NCBI RefSeq assembly: GCF_023091225.1 | Contig: NZ_JAHWXM010000001.1 | Coordinates: 2,687,913-2,751,912, forward strand | Length of the DNA: 64,000 nucleotides | Source of the DNA: Microbacterium galbinum | Lineage (GTDB): Bacteria; Actinomycetota; Actinomycetes; Actinomycetales; Microbacteriaceae | Direction: 5' to 3' | Shown: in pieces, positions 17,869 to 25,359 of the stretch | Layout of the letters: each line of letters opens with the position of its first letter | How positions within the stretch are numbered: the stretch's first letter is position 1 | Made by a program: the position numbers and the translations under genes | The notes under the pieces: model-generated | Told to the model about the DNA's origin: nothing | The model's database searches: none | What the model saw: only the letters and a program-made list of their open reading frames with translations

Positions 17869-18453
17869 TCAGCTCGCGGTCGTGTACGGGCGCAGGTCGG
17901 CCGAGCCGTCGGTGCCGCGGTAGGCGCGGGATCCCATGCCGTGTTCGAGCACCCAGCCGTAGTCGTGACCGGCGCCGCCGGGGTACACCGCGAGGAACGC
18001 GTAGGGCTCGTCGCCGGTGTTGATCGAGCGGTGGGCCCAACCCGGCGGGATGTACCCGATGGTGCCGGGCAGCATGTCGAGCCATTCGGTGCGCTCGCCG
18101 TCGAACATGAGCAGCCCGCCGCGACCCTTGAGCGCGAGGTAGATCTCGCCCTGGTGGTTCGGGTGCTGGTGGCCCTTGGTCATCCAGAGCTCGCCGGAGG
18201 TGTCGCCGGGCATGATCGTGGTGATCGACTGGGGCAGCTCGCGATCGGTCTCGGGCACGGGCGAGCTGACGACGGTGTAGACGACGGGGTTGTCGCCCTC
18301 GGCTGCGGCCTTCCAGGCGTCGTGGTCGAGGAAGAGTCCCTCGAGGTCCGACATCCGCCGGGTGAGAGTGGGGCCCTCGGGCGAGAGGGTCAGCTTCTCG
18401 GCGTCGAAGGCGATCGCCATCGGCTGGATCGGCGGGGTGTGGAAGGTGGGCAT
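17869..18453 (-). CDS. Cupin-type glucose-6-phosphate isomerase-family protein
   Basis: The 194-residue cupin matches the metal-dependent PGI type: TTIMPGDTSGELWMTKGHQH with downstream HQGEIYLALKGRGGLLMF and PPGWAHRSINTGDEP, giving the usual His/His/Glu/His metal set. ATG 18453 is selected because GAGGAG precedes it and the longer frame adds 16 unconserved residues. It opens the leftward six-gene operon and probably isomerises an aldose or its phosphate to the ketose used by the next gene's kinase. True glucose-6-phosphate isomerase activity is less likely in this setting. Confidence 0.8.
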   Translation of the reverse strand: MPTFHTPPIQPMAIAFDAEKLTLSPEGPTLTRRMSDLEGLFLDHDAWKAAAEGDNPVVYTVVSSPVPETDRELPQSITTIMPGDTSGELWMTKGHQHPNHQGEIYLALKGRGGLLMFDGERTEWLDMLPGTIGYIPPGWAHRSINTGDEPYAFLAVYPGGAGHDYGWVLEHGMGSRAYRGTDGSADLRPYTTAS

Positions 18454-18502
18454 CGGTGCTCCTCGTCGCGCAGCGTCATTGCTGGTCGGGCATCGCGCCA
18501 CA

Positions 18503-18540
18503 ACCTGTCATTACAGGTGAGCATACCTGTTACTACAGGT
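18503..18540. promoter_or_regulatory. Tandem GntR-type operators upstream of the six-gene operon
   Basis: Two copies of ACCTGT-N4-ACAGGT lie at 18503-18518 and 18525-18540. Their centres are exactly 22 bases apart, two turns of the helix, which allows side-by-side binding of two dimers on one face. They lie 50 bases upstream of the cupin start. No matching regulator gene is adjacent, so the partner is unknown. Confidence 0.7.
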
Positions 18541-18586
18541 TGGCGTCTACATCCATCTGCGCGTGGTCTGCTGCGCAGGTGCGCAG

Positions 18587-19123
18587 CTATCCCTCCGCCT
18601 GCCGGGCGCGGTACGCGGCCACCGCGTTGCGGTTGGCGCAGGTGGGGGAGCAGTAGCGCTTGGACCGGTTGCGGCTGAGGTCGAGGGCGATCGCCTCGCA
18701 GGTCTCGTCGTCGCAGATCGAGAGGCGGGAGCCCTCGTCCTGCCGGATCACGTCGACCAGGGCCATCGCGGTCTCGATCAGCACGCGTTCGGCGAGAGGC
18801 CGTTCGTCGCCGACGGCGTGCAGGTGCCAGTCGGTGTCGCCGTGGCGCACGAGCTGCGGCGCGACGGGGGTGTCGGTGAGCACGTCGTTCACGCGTTCGG
18901 CCATCTCGTCGCGCGGCGCGAGCAGCAGGGCGCGCAGGCGCGGACGGATGCTGCGCAGATCGGCGAGTTCGGCCTCGTCCCGGTCGAGTCGGCCGGTGTA
19001 GGGGAACTCCTCGAGGAAGGTCTCCTCGTCGGCGGGGGTCTCGAGCGTGTCGGGGTGCTCGGCGGAGTTCACGAGCCAGACGGATGCCTGCAGGGCATCC
19101 GTCGTGTCATCGGTGAAGATCAT
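18587..19123 (-). CDS. CGNR zinc-finger (ABATE domain) putative regulator
   Basis: The 178-residue protein has an N-terminal ABATE-like stress domain and a C-terminal CGNR-type zinc finger, ICDDETCEAIALDLSRNRSKRYCSPTC split as CDDETC and YCSPTCANRNAVAAYRAR. These proteins are presumed DNA-binding transcription factors in actinobacteria. It is divergent from the EamA exporter gene with only 39 bases between starts, so it probably regulates that exporter. A TAAGAT box directly upstream suggests a leaderless transcript. Confidence 0.85.
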   Translation of the reverse strand: MIFTDDTTDALQASVWLVNSAEHPDTLETPADEETFLEEFPYTGRLDRDEAELADLRSIRPRLRALLLAPRDEMAERVNDVLTDTPVAPQLVRHGDTDWHLHAVGDERPLAERVLIETAMALVDVIRQDEGSRLSICDDETCEAIALDLSRNRSKRYCSPTCANRNAVAAYRARQAEG

Positions 19124-19124
19124 G

Positions 19125-19154
19125 TTGACATCTTACATTCGCCGCGAGTAGCGT
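19125..19154. promoter_or_regulatory. Overlapping divergent promoters
   Basis: Rightward, TTGACA (19125-19130) and TAGCGT (19149-19154) are 18 bases apart. Leftward, TAAGAT on the minus strand (19135-19130) lies seven bases before the CGNR ATG, so that transcript would have little or no leader. Confidence 0.45.
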
Positions 19155-19162
19155 CACCTGCC

Positions 19163-20134
19163 ATGAGCACTGTGACCGATGACGTGCGGACGGCGCGCGG
19201 CGTCAAGCTGGGTCTCCCGCTGGCGATCGGCGCCGCCTTCGCGTTCGGCATGTCGGGTGGATGGGCGCGCGGTCTGATCGACGCCGGGTGGACGCCCGGC
19301 GCCGCCGTCACCGCGCGCATCTGGGTCGCCGCCCTCGTGCTCCTCATCCCGACGATCCTCACCCTGCGCGGGCGCTGGCACCTGCTGCGCCGCAACGCCG
19401 GCATCATCGCCGCCTACGGACTGCTCGCCGTCACCGCGACGCAGCTGTTCTACTTCCAGGCCGTCGCCGTCATGGACGTCGGGCTCGCCCTGCTCATCGA
19501 GTACACGGCGCCGGTCGCCGTCATCCTCTGGCTCTGGATCCGCCGGGGCGAGAAGCCCAGCCGCCGCAGCATCCTGGGCGCCGCGATCGCCTTCGTCGGC
19601 CTCGTGCTCATGCTCGACATCGTCACCGGTGCCGACGTCAACGTCGCCGGCATCCTCTGGGCGCTCGGCGCGATGGTCGGCGCGGCCACCTACTTCGTGC
19701 TGTCGGCCAAGGCCGACACGGGACTCCCGCCGCTCGCTCTCGCCGGCAGCGGGCTGCTGCTCGGCGCGGTCGGGCTCACGATCGCCGGAGCCGTCGGCAT
19801 CCTCCCGATCGCCTGGAGCACCGACGACATCGCCTACCGCTTCGGCACCGTGCCGTGGTTCGTGCCCGTGCTCGCGATGGGTGTGCTCGCGACGGCCCTC
19901 GCCTATCTCTTGGGGATCGCCTCGACGCGGATGCTCGGATCGAGGCTGGCGTCGTTCGTCGCGCTCGTCGAGGTCGTCGCCGCGCTGCTGTTCGGCTGGC
20001 TGCTGCTGGGGCAACTGCCCGATCTGCTGCAGGCGCTCGGCGGAGCGCTCGTGCTCGCGGGCGTCGTCGTGGTGAAGCTCGGCGAGCCCGCGCCGCCCGC
20101 GGAATTCGTCGAGCCGGTGCCGGAGGGGCGCTGA
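19163..20134 (+). CDS. EamA/DMT-family transporter (RhtA-like exporter)
   Basis: The 323-residue protein has about ten membrane segments arranged as two five-helix EamA repeats, e.g. LAIGAAFAFGMSGGWARGLID near the start and LASFVALVEVVAALLFGWLLLGQ near the end, the latter being the hallmark second-repeat motif. Family members export amino acids, nucleosides or drug-like metabolites. It faces a CGNR regulator, which may control it. Substrate is not predictable. Confidence 0.88.
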   Translation: MSTVTDDVRTARGVKLGLPLAIGAAFAFGMSGGWARGLIDAGWTPGAAVTARIWVAALVLLIPTILTLRGRWHLLRRNAGIIAAYGLLAVTATQLFYFQAVAVMDVGLALLIEYTAPVAVILWLWIRRGEKPSRRSILGAAIAFVGLVLMLDIVTGADVNVAGILWALGAMVGAATYFVLSAKADTGLPPLALAGSGLLLGAVGLTIAGAVGILPIAWSTDDIAYRFGTVPWFVPVLAMGVLATALAYLLGIASTRMLGSRLASFVALVEVVAALLFGWLLLGQLPDLLQALGGALVLAGVVVVKLGEPAPPAEFVEPVPEGR

Positions 20135-20226
20135 AACCTCATCGATCGGAAGGGGATGGGTCCTTCTCCCCATCGCGACCCCGCGACCCTCGCCTTTATG
20201 CTGGTGCTCGGAATCGGAGGGGCGAC

Positions 20227-20535
20227 ATGGCTGATGGGGTGGAGATCCCGCTGGAGTCGATGCGGGAGCTGAGCACGGCTCTCGGGGCGATCATGGCGGA
20301 GTTCGGCGAAGCGGGCGCTGGTGCCCGGACCGGACGGTTGCTCGAGGCGATCGACGAGCCGATGGGCGACACGCGGCTCTCCCGTGCCGCCGACGAGTTC
20401 GAGTCCGCCTGGGACGACAAGCGCGAGACATTGCGCCGGGAACTCGAAGAGATGAAGACCCGCATCGACGATGCCCGCGACGGCTGGATCGAAGCCGACA
20501 ACGAACTCGCTCGGAGCATGGAGACGCAGGAATGA
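20227..20535 (+). CDS. Small helical protein, WXG100-like (first gene of an uncharacterised cassette)
   Basis: The 102-residue protein is almost entirely predicted helix with high charge (ADEFESAWDDKRETLRRELEEMKTRI) and no signal peptide. Length, hairpin pattern and W in the centre (SAW) resemble WXG100-family type VII secretion substrates, although no strict WXG turn is present. Its stop overlaps the start of the next gene as ATGA, a usual layout for a small partner and its large effector. A type VII-like locus lies 9 kb to the right. Function is unknown; the family link is a suggestion. Confidence 0.7.
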   Translation: MADGVEIPLESMRELSTALGAIMAEFGEAGAGARTGRLLEAIDEPMGDTRLSRAADEFESAWDDKRETLRRELEEMKTRIDDARDGWIEADNELARSMETQE

Positions 20536-21743
20536 CCGAGAACTCCTACATCTACTCGCAGGCCGAGATGCCGCACACCCCCGGCCGACGCGAGGTGCGC
20601 ACGATCGACGGCGACCCCGGCGCGATCGCCGCGCACGCCGCCGACATCGAGGCCCTCGGCGAGAAGATGGCCCGCGCCGCACGCACCCTCGAACTCTTCG
20701 CCGACGGGACGGTCGGCAAGGGGGAGTCGTTCGAGGCGATCCGCGAGCAGGCGAAGAAGGTCCACGCCGACCTGTCGACCGCGGCGTCGCGGTACCGGCC
20801 GAGCGGAGAGGCGCTCGCCGCCTACGGGCGCAGCCTCTCGACCGCGCAGGGCGAGACCGGCTGGCGGGTGAGTGGAGCGGAGCGCACCTGGCAGGAGGTC
20901 AGGGCCGCGTCGACCGCGCTCGGCGGCGCCACCGCCGACCGACTCGAGTGGGAGCGCAACGAGCGCAACGACGTCGAGCAGACCGGCACGGCGCCCACGG
21001 ATGCTTCGGAGCAGGCCGCCTTCGACTCCGCCGTCGAGGATTGGGAGTACTACTGGTCGGGCTTCGACGCCCCGACCGAGACGTGGGAGAACGCCTACGA
21101 GACCGCCTGCTCGAGTCTCGAGCAGGTCAACGAGGACGGTGTCTCCGACAGCTTCTGGGACAACTCGATGCCGTTCGTCGAGGCCATGCTCGCGGTGCTG
21201 CTCGTCGTCGGCATCCTTCTCATCATCGTCGCGTTCGTCGTCACGGGTCCTCTCGCCCTCCTGGCGGGCGTGCTCGCCGCCGTGGCTGGCGTGCTCAGCC
21301 TGCTGGGCGAGATCGCCAAGCTCAACGCCGGCCGTGGCGATTGGCAGAGTGTGGCTCTCGCGGCGATCGGCATCATCCCGTTCGGCAAGCTCGCGAAGTT
21401 CGCGACCTTCATCAATCCCGGTAAGTTCCCGACGATCGCCGCCATCTTCCGTATCGGTGGCGATGACTTCGCGCAGTACGCCGGCAAACTCGACGACTTC
21501 CTGAAGACGCGGATTCCCGACCTCTTCGAGGGGGCTCACGGGCTCAACTCGCAGAACCTCATGCGAATGCTCTACACCCCGAGGTTCCTCACTCAGGGCA
21601 ACGAACTGGTCGGAGGGTGGCGTGCGGGTTGGCAGGCGCTTGCCGGCAACCCGACCAACGCCGCGCAGGCGATCGGCGGGGCGACGGATGTGTATGTGAG
21701 AATCCTCGGCACCCTCACCGGCCTCAACAGTGCGCTGAGCTAG
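20532..21743 (+). CDS. Putative type VII-associated membrane or secreted protein, unrecognised
   Basis: The 403-residue protein has a helical N-terminal 150 residues with coiled-coil character (IAAHAADIEALGEKMARAARTLELF), resembling N-terminal targeting domains of large type VII effectors. A long hydrophobic stretch at about residues 212-265 could hold two to three membrane helices. The last 130 residues form an unassigned domain (GLNSQNLMRMLYTPRFLTQG). It has no recognisable toxin motif. It is translationally coupled to the small helical protein upstream. It may be a pore-forming or membrane-acting effector, but this is inference. Confidence 0.72.
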   Translation: MTENSYIYSQAEMPHTPGRREVRTIDGDPGAIAAHAADIEALGEKMARAARTLELFADGTVGKGESFEAIREQAKKVHADLSTAASRYRPSGEALAAYGRSLSTAQGETGWRVSGAERTWQEVRAASTALGGATADRLEWERNERNDVEQTGTAPTDASEQAAFDSAVEDWEYYWSGFDAPTETWENAYETACSSLEQVNEDGVSDSFWDNSMPFVEAMLAVLLVVGILLIIVAFVVTGPLALLAGVLAAVAGVLSLLGEIAKLNAGRGDWQSVALAAIGIIPFGKLAKFATFINPGKFPTIAAIFRIGGDDFAQYAGKLDDFLKTRIPDLFEGAHGLNSQNLMRMLYTPRFLTQGNELVGGWRAGWQALAGNPTNAAQAIGGATDVYVRILGTLTGLNSALS

Positions 21744-21798
21744 AGCCAGTAGGCTCGATACCGGCATTCGACGCCGGTCGATACCAGGGAGGCTCCCG

Positions 21799-22407
21799 AT
21801 GTCGTTGCGCGCCGAACTCGTCGGTGGATCCGCGGGCATGCCCGCGTTCGCCGTCCTGCTGCCCCCGGGGTGGGAGGCCACTGATGCTTCTTTCACTTCG
21901 ATGCGCCCCCGGCTCGACGCGGTTCTCGATCAGTTCCCGGTCGCGAACCGGGCGGTCATGCGTGCGCGGGTCGAGGAGATGATGGCGACGGCGCGTGCGG
22001 ATGCCTCTCGCGCCGAGATCGTGCGCGTCTTCGCGCCGGCAGGTGCCGACCCGAAGGATTTCGTGCCGGTGAGTCTCGTCGCGTCGTGGCTGCGCGCACC
22101 CGGCGGGGGTACGCTGCAGGACGTCGGGAGCGGCCTGATCGCGAACCGAGGTGCGGCCCCGCTCGATCCCGCGGGTACGATCCTCCGGTGGGATGCGGAT
22201 CAGCGCAGTGAGGTCGAGGGAGGTGAGGTCGATATCGCCGGTTCGGGATATCTGATCCCGGTTCCCGGACACCCGACGGTCGGGCTGATGTTCCGCTCGC
22301 AGATCCTGCGTGGCGCCGACGGCGCGCAGCTGCCCGATGAAGCGATGAACGCGATCTCGCTCCTCTGCGACAGCATCGTGGCCAGCGTGCGGTGGCGACG
22401 TGGCTGA
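21799..22407 (+). CDS. Conserved-looking hypothetical protein, cytosolic
   Basis: I do not recognise this 202-residue protein. It has no membrane segment or signal peptide, contains a PLDPAGTILRWD region and ends in a helix (AMNAISLLCDSIVASVRWRRG). Its end overlaps the next gene start by eight bases. Mixed alpha/beta pattern and its position after a putative effector could fit an accessory, chaperone or immunity role. No catalytic motif is visible. Confidence 0.68.
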   Translation: MSLRAELVGGSAGMPAFAVLLPPGWEATDASFTSMRPRLDAVLDQFPVANRAVMRARVEEMMATARADASRAEIVRVFAPAGADPKDFVPVSLVASWLRAPGGGTLQDVGSGLIANRGAAPLDPAGTILRWDADQRSEVEGGEVDIAGSGYLIPVPGHPTVGLMFRSQILRGADGAQLPDEAMNAISLLCDSIVASVRWRRG

Positions 22408-22966
22408 GCTGACGATGCAGGCCGATCCCGAGATCTGGCAGACCGTTCCCGGAGTCGACGAGGTCGCCGCCTGGTACGAGCGGCAGGTCGCGTCCGCGCC
22501 GGAGAACGCGCGCGAAGCTGTGGCCACGGCATCCGCTCTGGCGCTGGGCGCCCGCGTCGACACCGACCTGAGTGCGGTTCTGCTGCTGTGCGATCCGTCC
22601 GCAGAGCTGTACGCGATGCTCGGGATCGCGGCGCTCGACGGCGTGCCCGCGCCCGCGACGAGCCAGGGTGCGGTTGGCATCGCCGAGGCGCTCGTGCCCA
22701 GTCCCTGGCCGGGCGAGGCGCTGCCGCTCGACTTCGGCGGCGTCGCGGGGTGGCGAGTCACCCTCTTCGATGAGCAGGGCGCTGTCGGCGACACAGAGGT
22801 CGCACTGCCGCAGACCGTGTCGACCGTCTACGTGGCGGACGTTCGCGGGCGCTGCGTCGTGGCCGCACTGTCGTCTTTGACGCCTCTCGCGGCAGCCGCG
22901 GTTCAGGGGCTCGCCGAGCAGGTGGTGGCGACGTTCGACGTAGAAGGAGATGAGAATGTCGACTGA
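22400..22966 (+). CDS. Hypothetical protein in the same cassette
   Basis: This 188-residue protein starts at GTG 22400 inside the end of the previous gene. It is acidic and lacks membrane segments, with alternating helix and strand, and ends EQVVATFDVEGDENVD. It is similar in size and layout to the preceding protein, both ending in a helix preceded by strands, so the two may be distantly related, though I cannot show this. It overlaps the next gene start by eleven bases. Function unknown. Confidence 0.68.
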   Translation: MAELTMQADPEIWQTVPGVDEVAAWYERQVASAPENAREAVATASALALGARVDTDLSAVLLLCDPSAELYAMLGIAALDGVPAPATSQGAVGIAEALVPSPWPGEALPLDFGGVAGWRVTLFDEQGAVGDTEVALPQTVSTVYVADVRGRCVVAALSSLTPLAAAAVQGLAEQVVATFDVEGDENVD

Positions 22967-23756
22967 GCGCACATCGACACGGCCCGCACAGCGCGAACTC
23001 TTGGATGCTGCGACGGCGGAGGTGAACGCTTTCGAGCGGGTGGGTCGCAAGGACCTCGCTCTCGAGACCTGGCACGCAGCCCGGGAGGCTGCAGACAAGG
23101 CGCGGCGCGACTGTTGGGCAGGGTTGCGGGCTCGATATGGTGCACGGTACCCGCGATGGGGTTGGGCTTCCTTCACCCTGCTCGGGGCCGCGCTCTGCGC
23201 GGCCGTCGCAGCGGTGCTCACCAGCGGATTCCGATTCAACCCTGCGGAAACAGGGACGATCGCCGCCGCACTTGCGGCGATAGCTGCGATCGGCGATCTT
23301 CTCGTGGTCCTTTCGAGTCGCTTCCGTCCGATGAGTCAGGGCACGCTTCGATCTCAGGTGATCGTCACGATTGCCCTCGTCCTCGCTGCTGCGTTCCAGG
23401 TGTCGCGCGGCCTGCCGACCGCGCCCGTCGTGATCGGCGCCGCGGTGATCGGCATCGGTGCACTCATCACCTACTTCGTGGCACGCGCCGCCGACCCGGA
23501 GGGCGCGGAGGAGATCGACACGGCCATCAATGTGGCGCTTGATCGCATGCGCCCCGAAGTGGCGGCTACTGAACAGCGGATGCGGGCCGACCTCGCCGCG
23601 CAACTGACTGCGTCGGAACAGGCGAGCATCGTCGGGTCCCGAGGACCGGTTCCTGCCGGGGGGCCGGTAGATGCGAGCGCGCCGGCAGGTGGTGTGATCA
23701 TCGCAGTCCTCTTGGATACGTGGATACCTGAAGTTCTCCGCGCATCCGATGCCTGA
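22956..23756 (+). CDS. Four-helix membrane protein, paralog 1
   Basis: ATG 22956 is chosen because AAGGAG (22944-22949) lies six bases upstream; ATG 22950 would be too close. The 266-residue protein has a charged N-terminus (about 70 residues), then about four membrane segments (SFTLLGAALCAAVAAVLTSGF onward), and a cytosolic tail with EEIDTAINVALDRMRPEV. The same layout and that signature recur in the next gene, so they are tandem paralogs. No known domain is recognised. Confidence 0.72.
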   Translation: MSTERTSTRPAQRELLDAATAEVNAFERVGRKDLALETWHAAREAADKARRDCWAGLRARYGARYPRWGWASFTLLGAALCAAVAAVLTSGFRFNPAETGTIAAALAAIAAIGDLLVVLSSRFRPMSQGTLRSQVIVTIALVLAAAFQVSRGLPTAPVVIGAAVIGIGALITYFVARAADPEGAEEIDTAINVALDRMRPEVAATEQRMRADLAAQLTASEQASIVGSRGPVPAGGPVDASAPAGGVIIAVLLDTWIPEVLRASDA

Positions 23757-24591
23757 GGGCCTCGCCGAGCAGGTCGCGCGTACGCGCTCGAATCTGCCGA
23801 CCAACCCCGCGCACATCGATGCGAAGGAGGTCGAGCGCGCGGTCTTCGGCGTCGTCGGGCACGGGGACCTCGCGCTCCGGATCTGGGCGGATGCTCGTGA
23901 CGCAGCCGAGAACGCCTGGCGCGAGTGCCGACGGCGGATGCGACGGGAGTACGGCGCTCGGAGTCCGCATGGTGGATGGGCGATCTTCGTGCTGTTCGCC
24001 GCCCTCCTCGCGGGAGCGGTGTCCGCCGCCGTTGCCAGCGGGTTCCGCAGCGACCCCGCGCAGACGGAGGTACTGCTCGCGGTGCTCGTCGGATTCTCCG
24101 CGCTGGCGGACCTCATGGTCCTCGCCGCCACCGGCTGGCGTCCGTGGAACTGGGCCGCCGTGCGGATGCAGATCGGCCTCGCGATCGCCCTCGGCGCCGC
24201 CGTCGCCTTCCAGCTCTCCCGTCCGGAGATGTGGGTGCTGCCGCTGGTGATCGCCGGGGGAGTGATCGGCGTGGGCGGAATGCTGCTCGTGCTGCTCGTG
24301 CGGATGCTGCGCCCCGAGGAGAGGCTCGAGATCGACACGGTGATCAACGTCGCCGTCGAGCGCATGCAACCCGAACTCGATGCACGCGCAGCGGAGATCC
24401 AGGCCAACGCATCCGAAGAGCTGGGCGTCGAAGACAGCGCGCGCATCGTCGCGCTCCGCACAGCAGTGCTCGCCGATCTCGCAGCCGAGGGGATCGTGCT
24501 CGAGCCCGTGCCCGAGCAGACGCCGGCCGGCGGCGCGATGATCGCAGCGCTCACGGCCCACTGGCATCCTTACTCGCGCCAGAAGGCGTGA
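23749..24591 (+). CDS. Four-helix membrane protein, paralog 2
   Basis: The 280-residue protein overlaps its neighbour by eight bases and repeats its architecture: a charged N-terminus with LALRIWADARDAAENAWREC, four membrane segments, then LEIDTVINVAVERMQPEL and a tail ending in AGGAMIAALTAHW. Paralog 1 ends similarly with AGGVIIAVLLDTW, which indicates true duplication and not chance. It ends the cassette; a GntR-regulated operon follows. The pair may form a hetero-oligomeric membrane complex. Function is unknown. Confidence 0.72.
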   Translation: MPEGLAEQVARTRSNLPTNPAHIDAKEVERAVFGVVGHGDLALRIWADARDAAENAWRECRRRMRREYGARSPHGGWAIFVLFAALLAGAVSAAVASGFRSDPAQTEVLLAVLVGFSALADLMVLAATGWRPWNWAAVRMQIGLAIALGAAVAFQLSRPEMWVLPLVIAGGVIGVGGMLLVLLVRMLRPEERLEIDTVINVAVERMQPELDARAAEIQANASEELGVEDSARIVALRTAVLADLAAEGIVLEPVPEQTPAGGAMIAALTAHWHPYSRQKA

Positions 24592-24602
24592 GCAGCCGCG
24601 GA

Positions 24603-24612
24603 GTGTATACGT
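24603..24612. promoter_or_regulatory. Possible upstream site for the propionate regulator
   Basis: GTGTATACGT matches eight of ten bases of the perfect palindrome at 24656-24665 and lies 53 bases upstream of it, in the gap between the membrane paralog and the regulator gene. Confidence 0.4.
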
Positions 24613-24655
24613 CAGGTGCTTGCTCGCAGTCGAAGAGCGCCGCACGGACGCCTTT

Positions 24656-24665
24656 GTGTATACAC
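24656..24665. promoter_or_regulatory. Palindromic operator of the propionate operon
   Basis: The perfect palindrome GTGTATACAC lies eight bases before the regulator ATG and contains a TACACT -10-like box (24661-24666). This implies autoregulation and a transcript starting at or very near the start codon. Confidence 0.6.
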
Positions 24666-24672
24666 TAAAGTC

Positions 24673-25359
24673 ATGACACTCTCCGCCGAGCGCACCACCG
24701 CCGGCGATCGCGCCTACGCGGCGCTGCTCGACGGCATCCAGTCCGGGGCTCTCCCCGCGGGCTCGGTCCTCGGAGAGGTCGAGCAGGCCGCGCGGCTCGG
24801 CGTCAGCCGCACACCGCTCCGCGAAGCCCTGCGTCGTCTGGCCGCCGACGGACTCGTCGTGCAGCAGTCGCCGCGCGTCACGGTCGTGGCCGACCTCGAT
24901 GCGGATGACATCCGCGAGCTCTTCGAGATCCGCCGCGCGCTCGAAGAGACCTCGGCCCGCCTCGCCGCCACCCGCGGAGACGCCGCCGTCTTCGCCGCAC
25001 TCGCCGAGGAGTTCGCGCACGTCGACCTCGAAGCCGGCGAGGGCCGCGACGCCTACTACGCCCTGATCGCCCGCTTCGACGCGGCCCTCGACGCGGCCGT
25101 CGCCAACGACTACATCGCCGCCGCCCTCCGCACCGTGCGCACGCACCTCGTGCGGGTGCGGCGCATGGCCCGCGACAAGCCCGCGCGGCTCGCGGCATCC
25201 GCCTCGGAGCACCGCACGATCGCCCAGGCGCTTGCCGCCCGCGACGGCGACCTCGCCGCCCACGCCACGCACGTGCACCTGCACAACGCGCTCACCGGCA
25301 TCCTCGACTCCCTCCCCGCCGATCCGGCGACAGCCCCCGCGACCGAAGGAAGACCATGA
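24673..25359 (+). CDS. GntR (FCD) regulator of the 2-methylcitrate operon
   Basis: The 228-residue protein has a GntR helix-turn-helix ([24 protein letters not shown]) and an FCD domain ([19 protein letters not shown] and [12 protein letters not shown]). ATG 24673 follows a perfect operator-like palindrome by eight bases. Its stop overlaps prpD as ATGA, so regulator and enzymes form one operon. FCD regulators commonly sense carboxylic acids; 2-methylcitrate or propionate derivatives are the inferred ligand. Confidence 0.9.
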   Translation: MTLSAERTTAGDRAYAALLDGIQSGALPAGSVLGEVEQAARLGVSRTPLREALRRLAADGLVVQQSPRVTVVADLDADDIRELFEIRRALEETSARLAATRGDAAVFAALAEEFAHVDLEAGEGRDAYYALIARFDAALDAAVANDYIAAALRTVRTHLVRVRRMARDKPARLAASASEHRTIAQALAARDGDLAAHATHVHLHNALTGILDSLPADPATAPATEGRP

